Below are positions 7,663-13,865 of a stretch of DNA of 16,369 nucleotides, in pieces. The number at the start of each line of letters is the position of its first letter. Position 1 is the stretch's first letter. Source of the stretch: MB-PLM-2 sp964385715 (GTDB lineage: Bacteria; Planctomycetota; Planctomycetia; Pirellulales; UBA7805); contig CAYLRE010000084.1 in assembly GCA_964385715.1 (NCBI GenBank), forward strand, positions 1 through 16,369, in the 5' to 3' direction. Both the position numbers and the translations under genes were made by a program. The notes below the pieces were generated by a model. It searched no databases, was not told where the DNA came from, and worked only from the letters and a program-made list of their open reading frames with translations.

Positions 7663-7785
7663 ATATCAGTTCGCGAGACGGCTCACTCAGAAACCGCATG
7701 CAGCGCAGGCACACCGCGGAATCGGCCGATCACGCCGAGCGAGGCGCAGAGTTCGCCGATTGGTGCACCAGCACCAACACGCAAA

Positions 7786-7809
7786 ATCGGCCGCTTGCTA
7801 GCGGCCGGT
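7786..7809 (-). terminator. Probable intrinsic terminator of the GlmM-type gene
   Basis: CGGCCGC and GCGGCCG form a perfect 7-bp GC-rich stem (7788-7794 with 7801-7807) around a 6-base loop, nearly extendable to 9 bp. On the minus strand the stem is followed by ATTTTG. It lies 29-52 bases after the stop codon of the gene ending at 7838, in the right orientation. A second palindrome, TGGTGCACCA, is at 7761-7770. Confidence 0.65.
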
Positions 7810-7837
7810 GTCATGCGTTCAGAGCTGACAATGTCTC

Positions 7838-9184
7838 TTATGAGACGCTTTCGATCACCTTGCCGGCGTCGTCGCACATCGTCTGAGCCGTGGCGGCATC
7901 GGGCGCTTCGGCCATGATGCGGACGATCGGTTCGGTATTGCTAGCACGAACCAGCAGCCAGCGCCCCGGCCAGTCGAACCGCAGGCCGTCGAGATCGTCG
8001 GTCTCTGCATCGGCAAAATGTTCCTTGAGGGCCACTAGTGCCGCCGGCAACTGATCCTTGCCAAGCGTGACCTTGGCCTTAACCATCTCGTACCGCGGCA
8101 GCTCGGCTGCAAGTTCGCTGATCTTCATCTCGCGCGCCGCCATGGCATCCAATAGCAGAGCCATGCCGACAAAGCTGTCTCGCACATAGACCACACGTGG
8201 GTCGATAGTGCCGCCGTTGCCTTCGCCGCCGATCACGGCGTTGTGCTCGATCATCAGATCGGTCACGTTCGCCTCGCCAACCTTCGAGCGATAGAAGGGG
8301 GCTCCGTACTTCTCCGCGATATCCTGAGACATCCGGCTCGTCGAGCAGTTGGTGACGACCGGGCCAACCTTCTGCCGCAACACGTGTTCGACGCAGATGG
8401 CCAGCGTGTACTCTTCGCCGATATAACAGCCTTCTTCGTCGATTACGGCCAGGCGATCGGCATCTGGATCTTGGCAGAACCCGATCACCGCCCCTCGACC
8501 AGATACCTGGGAAGCGATTTCGGCCAGATTCGCGGCGGTCGGTTCCGGCGTGTGAGCAAACTGGCCATCTGGCGTACCGCCGAAGATTTCAGTCTGGCAG
8601 CCAAGCTCCTTAAGCAGATGACGCCCCAGCTGACTTCCGGCACCATGATTGGAATCGAGCAAGACGCGAAAACCCGCGGCGCGAATCCGCTCGACATCGA
8701 CAATGCCCTTGATCAGAGACCAGTGATCGCTGACCGTGTCCTCTACCGTTTGCACCGCCGCTTCGGTATCCGCCAGGTCGCTCGACTGTGAAGCGTGATA
8801 ACGCTCGACAACCACTTCCCCCTTATCGGCCGAAATTACACGGCCGTCGGGGCCGAACAGCTTCAGCCCATTCCATTGAATCGGGTTGTGGCTCGCACTG
8901 ATCTGGATACCACCGGCCGCCTTGTGCCCGCGCACCAAAACACCTGTGGTCGGTGTCGCGGCGACGCCAGCATCGAGCACCTCTCGTCCGCGGGCGGCGA
9001 CTGCCGTGGCGATGGCATCGGCCAGCATGGCCCCACTCGCGCGACCATCGCGAGTGATCACGAGCGGACCTGCATCAAGCCCCGCCTCGTACGCCAAGGC
9101 ATAACGGGCCGCCACTTTCGCGGTTAGCGTTTCGCCAACGATGCCCCGCAGGCCAGACACGCTGATAATCAACTCGCTACTCAT
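7838..9184 (-). CDS. glmM: Alpha-D-phosphohexomutase, probable phosphoglucosamine mutase (GlmM type)
   Basis: This enzyme moves phosphate between C6 and C1 of a hexose phosphate; a GlmM makes glucosamine-1-phosphate for UDP-GlcNAc. The 448-residue protein has all four family elements: catalytic serine loop SASHNP (S98, residues 96-101), metal site DPDADR (239-244), sugar loop GGEGNGG (319-325) and phosphate loop RASNTEP (413-419). The sugar loop is GEGNGG, not the GEQSGH of bacterial GlmM or GEMSGH of PMM/PGM. It is closer to the ENGG loop of archaeal-type enzymes, so substrate is uncertain and phosphomannomutase/phosphoglucomutase remains possible. ATG 9184 is chosen over 9277 because MSSELIISVSGLRGIVGETL is the family N-terminus and GAGGT lies 7 bases upstream. 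It diverges from the second mutase. Confidence 0.8.
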   Translation of the reverse strand: MSSELIISVSGLRGIVGETLTAKVAARYALAYEAGLDAGPLVITRDGRASGAMLADAIATAVAARGREVLDAGVAATPTTGVLVRGHKAAGGIQISASHNPIQWNGLKLFGPDGRVISADKGEVVVERYHASQSSDLADTEAAVQTVEDTVSDHWSLIKGIVDVERIRAAGFRVLLDSNHGAGSQLGRHLLKELGCQTEIFGGTPDGQFAHTPEPTAANLAEIASQVSGRGAVIGFCQDPDADRLAVIDEEGCYIGEEYTLAICVEHVLRQKVGPVVTNCSTSRMSQDIAEKYGAPFYRSKVGEANVTDLMIEHNAVIGGEGNGGTIDPRVVYVRDSFVGMALLLDAMAAREMKISELAAELPRYEMVKAKVTLGKDQLPAALVALKEHFADAETDDLDGLRFDWPGRWLLVRASNTEPIVRIMAEAPDAATAQTMCDDAGKVIESVS

Positions 9185-9389
9185 ATGAAAGACCTCGCGG
9201 TTTTTTGCTTTGCTTGGGTCTAGGATCGATTGTACTCGGACGCCTGTGCGTGCGACGATTCGGCGCGCCACTCGCAAGAAGACAGCATAAGCGAGCGACC
9301 GGTGGACTTCACCCCCTGCTGCGATTCCGTCACAATGAGGGTCTATTGGAACTCCACTTCACGCCGCCAGGGAAACAGGCAGATCAGCT
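9185..9389. other. Divergent intergenic region between two phosphohexomutase genes
   Basis: About 205 bp separate the two start codons, so both promoters should be here. A TACAAT hexamer on the minus strand (9229-9234) could be a -10 element of the GlmM-type gene, but no good -35 is seen at the right spacing. I see no clear promoter for the plus-strand gene. Confidence 0.35.
9192..9196 (-). promoter_or_regulatory. Ribosome binding site of the GlmM-type gene
   Basis: GAGGT on the minus strand lies 7 bases before the ATG at 9184 and supports this start over the upstream in-frame start at 9277. Confidence 0.6.
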
Positions 9390-11201
9390 ATGAGCGAAAC
9401 ATCTTCGGCACTCGAAATCTTGGAATCCGCAGCCTCAGGCGGCAAACTTTCCGACGTCGCCGTAGCGAACATTCGCAGCTGGCTCACGGAGCGGCGCTTC
9501 GCTGCCTATGCCGACGAAGTAGCCGCCCACCTGGAACAGGGCAAGTTCCAAGAACTCTCCGACGCATTTTGGACGACCATTCCCTTTGGAACCGGCGGCC
9601 GTCGCGGCATGATGTACCCGATCGGCTCCGCCGTGGTTAACGATCGCACGATTGGCGAGAGTGCCCAAGGCCTGGCCGACTACGTCAAAGCTCAAGCCGC
9701 TGAAGGGACTAACTTCTCCGTCGCCATCGCCCATGACACCCGTCACCGCAGTGACGACTTCGCCAGACTATCCGCCGAGGTCATGGCCGCCGCTGGCTTC
9801 ACGGTCTACTACCTGACCGATCCTCGCAGCACGCCGGAGCTATCGTTCGCCGTTCGCTTCAAGAACTGCTGCTGCGGCATCATGATTACTGCCAGCCACA
9901 ACCCGCCCTCGGACAACGGCTTCAAGGCATACTGGAAGACCGGTGGCCAGCTAGTCCCGCCCGACGACAAGGGTGTCATCGAGCGAGTCATGAAGGTCGA
10001 CGAGGTCGAGCGAGTCGAGTTCGACGCCGCCGTCAGCGATGGCCGAATTGTGCTCTGCCAGGACGAGGTCGATGCCGCTTTCTTCGCGGAGCTGAAACAA
10101 CAGGCCTTCGCTGGCCCGCGCGATCTCAAAGTCATCTTCTCACCGCTGCATGGCGTCGGCTCTTCGGCCGTGTTGCCGGTATTGGCGGCCGACGGTTTCA
10201 CCGACGTCGAGGAATTCGCCCCGCACGCCTCGCCCGATGGTGATTTTCCCAACGTGCCAGGCCACGTTTCCAATCCTGAAAACCCGGCCGTCTTCGACTC
10301 GATGATCGAGCGTGGCCAAGAGATCGGTGCCGATCTGGTCATGGCGACCGACCCGGACTGCGACCGCCTCGGCTGTGCCGCTCCGCTTTCTTCCGATCCA
10401 TCTGGCCCATGGGGAACCTTCACCGGCAATCAGATCGGAGCTCTGCTGACCGACTTTGTACTTGAGCGGCGTCAGGCTGCCGGTGAGTTGACCCCGGACC
10501 ACTACGTCGTCAAGACGCTGGTCACGACGGAACTGATTCGCCGCGTCACGGAAAGCTACGGAGCTCGCCTTTGCGGCAATCTGCTCGTCGGCTTCAAGTG
10601 GATTGGCGAAGCGATGGACGCCGAAGGCCCCGACAAGTTCGTGCTCGGCACGGAAGAATCACACGGCTATCTGGTCGGGCAATACGCTCGTGACAAAGAC
10701 GGTGCCGTGGCCGCGATGCTACTGGCAGAACTGGCCGCCTCAGCCAAAGCAGCGGGCCAGACACTTCACGAACGACTAGACACGATTTCCGCCAAGCACG
10801 GTTGCCACGCCGAACGAACCATCTCGATCATGATGCCTGGCGAAGAAGGCATGGATAACATGAAGAAGCTGATGGCCCAGATTCGGGCCGAGCCGCCGGC
10901 CGTGCTGGCCGATCTTCGCGTCAGCCAGGTACGTGATTACCTCAACAACAGTATCACCGACAGCGACGGAGCCCGTTGCCCGCTCAATGGTCCCCAGGGC
11001 GACATGGTGATTCTCGACTTCCAGGCCGAAGGCAACTACGTGGCAGCTCGTCCCAGTGGCACCGAGCCGAAGGTCAAGTTCTATCTGTTCGCCTACCACC
11101 CGCCTGAAGATGGAGCCGACTTAGCACGCACCAAAGCGATGCTCGAAGAGCGGCTCGACGCGCTCGAGTTCGACTTCAAGAAGCTGGCCGAGTCGGTCTA
11201 A
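9390..11201 (+). CDS. Phospho-sugar mutase (phosphoglucomutase/phosphomannomutase, long PGM2/PgcA-like type)
   Basis: This 603-residue enzyme likely interconverts glucose-1-phosphate and glucose-6-phosphate, or related sugar phosphates, in the cytosol. The family elements are present in order: entry motif FGTGGRRGMM (66-75), catalytic loop TASHNP (S169), metal site DPDCDR (321-326), sugar loop GTEESHG (420-426) and phosphate loop RPSGTEPK (554-561). EESHG resembles the EES(Y/F)G loop of glucose-type mutases. Length and the N-terminal helical lead of about 60 residues match the PgcA/PGM2-like branch, whose members are around 580-610 residues, rather than the 450-residue PMM/PGM. The exact substrate cannot be read; phosphopentomutase activity is an alternative. 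It diverges from the GlmM-type gene and is followed after 74 bp by the TerB-AAA gene. Confidence 0.9.
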   Translation: MSETSSALEILESAASGGKLSDVAVANIRSWLTERRFAAYADEVAAHLEQGKFQELSDAFWTTIPFGTGGRRGMMYPIGSAVVNDRTIGESAQGLADYVKAQAAEGTNFSVAIAHDTRHRSDDFARLSAEVMAAAGFTVYYLTDPRSTPELSFAVRFKNCCCGIMITASHNPPSDNGFKAYWKTGGQLVPPDDKGVIERVMKVDEVERVEFDAAVSDGRIVLCQDEVDAAFFAELKQQAFAGPRDLKVIFSPLHGVGSSAVLPVLAADGFTDVEEFAPHASPDGDFPNVPGHVSNPENPAVFDSMIERGQEIGADLVMATDPDCDRLGCAAPLSSDPSGPWGTFTGNQIGALLTDFVLERRQAAGELTPDHYVVKTLVTTELIRRVTESYGARLCGNLLVGFKWIGEAMDAEGPDKFVLGTEESHGYLVGQYARDKDGAVAAMLLAELAASAKAAGQTLHERLDTISAKHGCHAERTISIMMPGEEGMDNMKKLMAQIRAEPPAVLADLRVSQVRDYLNNSITDSDGARCPLNGPQGDMVILDFQAEGNYVAARPSGTEPKVKFYLFAYHPPEDGADLARTKAMLEERLDALEFDFKKLAESV

Positions 11202-11275
11202 ACCGGCGACACATCAACCCAAGTCACATCGATCCAAAGGGGCAGACGCGAAAGCCGCGTTCTCTCGAACCCACC

Positions 11276-12844
11276 ATGAAGCGTTGGCTCGACAATATTA
11301 TCGACGCATTTGATCGCGAAGACGACGACTCGCCGAGCGAGTCGTCAGTACGAGATTACCTACGCTGGTTCAACGCGGTACTCGACGACTTCGCATTGCT
11401 CTACCGCGATGCGGCGGACGAGTGTGCCAAGCTCGATGCGGGCGTGCTGGGCGAACCACCCGAGATGATGTACGGCATCATGCGCGAGTTATTACGCGGC
11501 ACCCTGCTCAAGCTCTTCGTCGAGGTCGCCCGTGCCGACGGCGAGTGGCACGAGGTCGAGCATCGCATGCTGCGTTCTCTGCTGGCACGCGTCTGGAAAG
11601 AACCAGTTGCCCCCCAAGATATGGCCCGTGCGTTCGAGAAGATTGAACAGCAATCCGATCGCCTGGAATGGGAACGCTTGCTGTTGCCCTTCTGCACCAT
11701 CGAAGAGCTTGCCGACCGCCGCGCCGACGTAGAGACGCTGATCATGCGTTTCACGCACCTCGTCGCCAAGGCAGACGGCCACCTCGACGACGCCGAACGG
11801 GCCAAGCTTCGCGAAATCCTGTTTGTCGTGCGGCACGAGCTGTATGAAAAACCGGCTCAGCAATCCTCTTCCTCGGCAAATGAGGTCGAAGCGGCCGTTG
11901 TCGCTGCCACCGGCACCAAGCTCAAGGAACAAGCCGACACGCTCCGCACCGTTCGCGGTGGTAAGCCGACGGACGACGATGATGAACCGACGCCCGCCCC
12001 GCTTCCCGATACCGAGCAGCGAGAAAAGATGCTCGCCGCGGCCCAAGAGAAGCTCAATAGCCTGATCGGCCTAGAAGAAGTCAAAGAGCAGATCGATCGG
12101 CTCATCGACTTTATCAAACTGCAAGAGTATCGCGCCGCTCATGATCTGCCGACCACCGACATTAGCCTGCACTGCGTCTTCTGCGGCAACCCTGGCACCG
12201 GCAAGACAACCGTGGCCCGCCTGTTCGGCGAAATCCTCGGCGGCCTTGGCGTGCTCAATCGCGGTCAACTGATCGAAACCGATCGTAGTGGTCTGGTCGC
12301 GGAGTACGCCGGACAAACCGGCCCCAAGTCGCATAAGGTCATCGACACGGCCCTCGACGGCGTGCTGTTCATCGACGAGGCTTACACGCTCGCTTCCGAG
12401 AAGGCGGAAGACGCTTTCGGACAAGAGGCTGTCCAGATCCTGCTCAAGCGAATGGAAGACGATCGCGATCGCCTGATCGTCGTCGCGGCCGGCTACCCGG
12501 GTCCAATGGAGAAGATGATCTCGATCAACCCTGGCATGCGTTCGCGATTCCAGCGGACGATCACCTTCAACGACTATTCGCCGGAGGAACTGGAAAAGAT
12601 CTTCCTGTTGATGTGCGACCGCGATCATTACGTGTTAACGGTTGCCGCCCAACAGAAGCTCGCTGCGATTTTAGCCGACGCCTACGCCAATCGGGACGAG
12701 GAATTCGGCAACGGCCGCTTCGTCCGCAATCTGTTTGAAGACGCTGTTAGCCGGTTGGCCAGCCGCGTGGTCGATGTCTTACCGGTCACCAAGGAGCTGC
12801 TGACCACGTTTGAAGCAGAAGACATCGTCGGGCCGAACGCCTAA
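11276..12844 (+). CDS. TerB-like domain plus AAA+ ATPase of CbxX/CfqX/SpoVK type
   Basis: This 522-residue cytosolic protein has two parts. Residues 70-190 look like a TerB-type helical domain with two acidic repeats, VEVARADGEWHEVEHRML and VAKADGHLDDAERAKLREIL; such DG(x)xxxxE repeats are the TerB metal-binding pattern. An acidic, Pro-rich linker (195-250) follows. Residues 255-505 are an AAA+ domain of the CbxX/CfqX family: NSLIGLEEVKEQI, Walker A GNPGTGKTT (304-312), LVAEYAGQTGPKSH, Walker B VLFIDEAYT (363-371), sensor-1 region IVVAAGYPGPMEK and the arginine finger in PGMRSRFQR. Family members include Rubisco activase CbxX and type VII secretion EccA, but no Rubisco or ESX genes are seen here, so the client is unknown. 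ATG 11276 lacks a clear Shine-Dalgarno; co-transcription with the upstream mutase is likely. Confidence 0.9.
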   Translation: MKRWLDNIIDAFDREDDDSPSESSVRDYLRWFNAVLDDFALLYRDAADECAKLDAGVLGEPPEMMYGIMRELLRGTLLKLFVEVARADGEWHEVEHRMLRSLLARVWKEPVAPQDMARAFEKIEQQSDRLEWERLLLPFCTIEELADRRADVETLIMRFTHLVAKADGHLDDAERAKLREILFVVRHELYEKPAQQSSSSANEVEAAVVAATGTKLKEQADTLRTVRGGKPTDDDDEPTPAPLPDTEQREKMLAAAQEKLNSLIGLEEVKEQIDRLIDFIKLQEYRAAHDLPTTDISLHCVFCGNPGTGKTTVARLFGEILGGLGVLNRGQLIETDRSGLVAEYAGQTGPKSHKVIDTALDGVLFIDEAYTLASEKAEDAFGQEAVQILLKRMEDDRDRLIVVAAGYPGPMEKMISINPGMRSRFQRTITFNDYSPEELEKIFLLMCDRDHYVLTVAAQQKLAAILADAYANRDEEFGNGRFVRNLFEDAVSRLASRVVDVLPVTKELLTTFEAEDIVGPNA

Positions 12845-12895
12845 GACGGCATCTTTGTCTTTCAACGACAAATCTACTCCGCCCGAAGCCGCGAC

Positions 12896-12918
12896 TTTTT
12901 TTGCCATATGGCGAAAAA
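12896..12918. repeat. AT-flanked palindrome downstream of the AAA gene
   Basis: A perfect 10-bp palindrome GCCATATGGC (12903-12912) has a T run on the left and an A run on the right, so the dyad extends to about 23 bp with one mismatch. It could act as a bidirectional terminator after the gene ending at 12844, though the stem without the T/A flanks is short. Another hairpin, GGCGAA/TTCGCC with a 7-base loop, is at 12967-12985, and a weak TTTGTC/GACAAA pair lies at 12854-12872. Confidence 0.45.
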
Positions 12919-12920
12919 CG

Positions 12921-13061
12921 GGGTGAAGGCCAAAAAACTCCAACGTGTTAACCTATTGGCGGTTACGGCGAAGGGCATTTTCGCCAGTTTCTTACGCAAC
13001 CTCTTGCTGCCATTACCCTTGGAGTTATTTCGGCCGTTTTGCGGGTGAGGCCAAAAAAGTC
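12921..13061 (+). repeat. Imperfect direct repeat GGGTGAAGGCCAAAAAA
   Basis: GGGTGAAGGCCAAAAAACTC at 12921-12940 recurs as GGGTGAGGCCAAAAAAGTC at 13043-13061, differing by one A deletion and one base near the end. The copies are 122 bp apart, in the same orientation. Their role is not known to me. Confidence 0.5.
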
Positions 13062-13084
13062 GCCCTCGTCGCGCGGCATGTTAA

Positions 13085-13113
13085 CGGGAGGGCGAGCTTC
13101 CTAGCGAGCCGCG
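13085..13113 (+). repeat. Dispersed GGGAGGGCGA-type repeat, copy 1
   Basis: CGGGAGGGCGAGCTTCCTAG begins a short GC-rich element that ends in CGAGCCGCG. It resembles the second copy at 13124 (CGGGAGGGCGAAGCTCCTGC, then TGAGCCTGCGCCG), with small shifts in the AGCTTC/AAGCTCC part. I recall elements like this as frequent between genes of Pirellulales. The copies are in tandem, 39 bp from start to start, the same orientation. Confidence 0.6.
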
Positions 13114-13123
13114 GAACAACGAC

Positions 13124-13156
13124 CGGGAGGGCGAAGCTCCTGCTGAGCCTGCGCCG
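13124..13156 (+). repeat. Dispersed GGGAGGGCGA-type repeat, copy 2
   Basis: CGGGAGGGCGAAGCTCCTGC followed by TGAGCCTGCGCCG. GGAG and CTCC inside it form a short dyad. It is the better preserved of the two copies here, judged by memory of similar planctomycete intergenic elements; not checked against a genome. Confidence 0.6.
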
Positions 13157-13254
13157 CTAGTGGACGTGCTAGTAGCACCCTCAAAGCTCGCGTCTCAGGT
13201 CTCAGGCCTATTAAACCAAGTTGTCAAAGAACGGACGCACTCTACAACATCCAA

Positions 13255-13288
13255 CCCGACGCGTGACAGCTTTTTGCATCAAATGACC
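13255..13288 (+). repeat. Left arm of a 34-bp imperfect inverted repeat
   Basis: The arm starts CCCGACGCGTGACAGCTTTT and ends GCATCAAATGACC. Its reverse complement recurs at 13442-13475 with about 29 of 34 positions equal. The CCCGACGCGT core is palindrome-like (ACGCGT) and recalls planctomycete dispersed repeats. A third, degenerate copy of the same start, AACCCGAAACGTCAG, lies at 13317-13331. Confidence 0.6.
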
Positions 13289-13294
13289 TAAGTT

Positions 13295-13319
13295 GTTACG
13301 GGATGATACTTCCCGTAAC
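13295..13319. repeat. Perfect 9-bp hairpin inside the inverted repeat
   Basis: GTTACGGGA and TCCCGTAAC pair perfectly around a 7-base loop TGATACT. It sits 6 bp inside the left arm of the 34-bp inverted repeat. No T run follows on either strand, so it is not a typical intrinsic terminator. Confidence 0.65.
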
Positions 13320-13441
13320 CCGAAACGTCAGTGAGGGACACGACCAAACAGGTTTCACCAACAATCGGATGTCCGCGTTGGCGTCACGGAGTGCCGCACG
13401 ACTATGGGCGAAGCCGCAAGGTTATACCGTACACGAGGTTG

Positions 13442-13475
13442 CGTCGTTTGATGTAAAATGCTGTGACGCGTCGGG
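13442..13475 (-). repeat. Right arm of the 34-bp imperfect inverted repeat
   Basis: Read on the minus strand it starts CCCGACGCGTCACAGCATTT and ends TACATCAAACGACG, the inverted partner of 13255-13288. The whole unit, arm to arm, is 221 bp and encodes nothing convincing, so it is MITE-like in build or a pair of inverted dispersed repeats. Confidence 0.6.
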
Positions 13476-13520
13476 CTAGTAATGTCCGTGACCATATTCG
13501 GACGATCACTCGCCACACGA

Positions 13521-13557
13521 CTTTGAACCAACCCTACCACAGCTGCCGGGTTCAAAG
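13521..13557. repeat. Perfect 9-bp inverted repeat with 19-base spacer
   Basis: CTTTGAACC (13521-13529) and GGTTCAAAG (13549-13557) are exact reverse complements. The GGTTCAAA part resembles a tRNA T-loop but no tRNA can be folded around it. It could be a factor-binding site or a remnant of a repeat. Confidence 0.5.
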
Positions 13558-13742
13558 CAAGCAAAATGGCGGTCGCCCGCATCTTCTGTGCCCGTTTTTC
13601 TGCGAAACAAACGTTGAACACTTGTTGAACGACCCGCGTGGCTGACACGTGAGAAAAGCCGCTAATGCGGGGGCCGAAATCGACGCCCCTTCGAGGCGGC
13701 CCACTCGCTGCCACCTGTTTCTTTCTGGCCCTAGTCATCCAA

Positions 13743-13774
13743 ACCATTGACCCCGCTCAATGGTGTGGTACGAT
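13743..13774 (+). promoter_or_regulatory. Candidate promoter with overlapping dyad for the DUF4062 gene
   Basis: TTGACC (13747-13752) and TACGAT (13769-13774) are spaced 16 bp, resembling a sigma-70 promoter about 90 bp before the ATG at 13866. A perfect 8-bp inverted repeat, ACCATTGA/TCAATGGT (13743-13750 and 13757-13764, loop 6), covers the -35 and spacer, the place of an operator. It could instead be a small hairpin without function. Confidence 0.35.
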
Positions 13775-13848
13775 CGACGGTGCGGGGTTTCCGATCGGCG
13801 GGCGATTCAATTTCATTCGGCAATCGTGATGTGTTTGAAAACGATGTC

Positions 13849-13854
13849 AGGAGG
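13849..13854 (+). promoter_or_regulatory. Strong Shine-Dalgarno of the DUF4062 gene
   Basis: A perfect AGGAGG lies 11 bases before the ATG at 13866, while most neighbours have weak sites. It fixes the start and marks the gene as different in style. Confidence 0.7.
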
Positions 13855-13865
13855 CAGCAGACAAA

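Larger units (their letters stand above)
7522..7837. other. Intergenic control region between the GlmM-type gene and flgF
   Basis: This 316-bp gap holds, in the direction of minus-strand transcription, the GlmM terminator hairpin, the palindrome TGGTGCACCA, the 7-bp dyad at 7644-7662, the sigma-54 promoter and a run of seven G in the flgF leader (plus-strand C7 at 7548-7554). I see no gene in it. Confidence 0.7.
12845..13865. other. About 1 kb non-coding, repeat-rich intergenic island
   Basis: No credible gene is seen on either strand. The segment holds palindromes and direct repeats at 12896-13061, two GGGAGGGCGA elements (13085-13156), the 34-bp inverted repeat with its inner hairpin (13255-13475), a 9-bp inverted pair CTTTGAACC/GGTTCAAAG (13521-13557) and a candidate promoter with dyad for the DUF4062 gene (13743-13774). 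The island separates host-like genes on the left from the DUF4062 gene with different base use on the right. Confidence 0.65.

Noticed and set aside
9185..9277. Longer start of the GlmM-type gene at 9277
   Set aside because: The family N-terminus begins at MSSELIISVSGLRG with a Shine-Dalgarno; the extension is Arg-rich and unlike homologs.
13200..13480. Integron attC-like sites suggested by hairpins with GTTA/TAAC ends
   Set aside because: The 7-base core patterns (RYYYAAC and GTTRRRY) do not fit at the right ends, and no integrase or cassette genes are seen.
13521..13557. tRNA T-arm-like GGTTCAAA
   Set aside because: No cloverleaf can be built around it; no acceptor, D or anticodon arms are found.
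13355..13747. A 130-codon open frame on the minus strand in the repeat-rich island
   Set aside because: It runs through the inverted-repeat arm, has low-complexity Arg/Thr/Ser composition, no recognisable domain and no Shine-Dalgarno; it looks like a chance frame over repeats.
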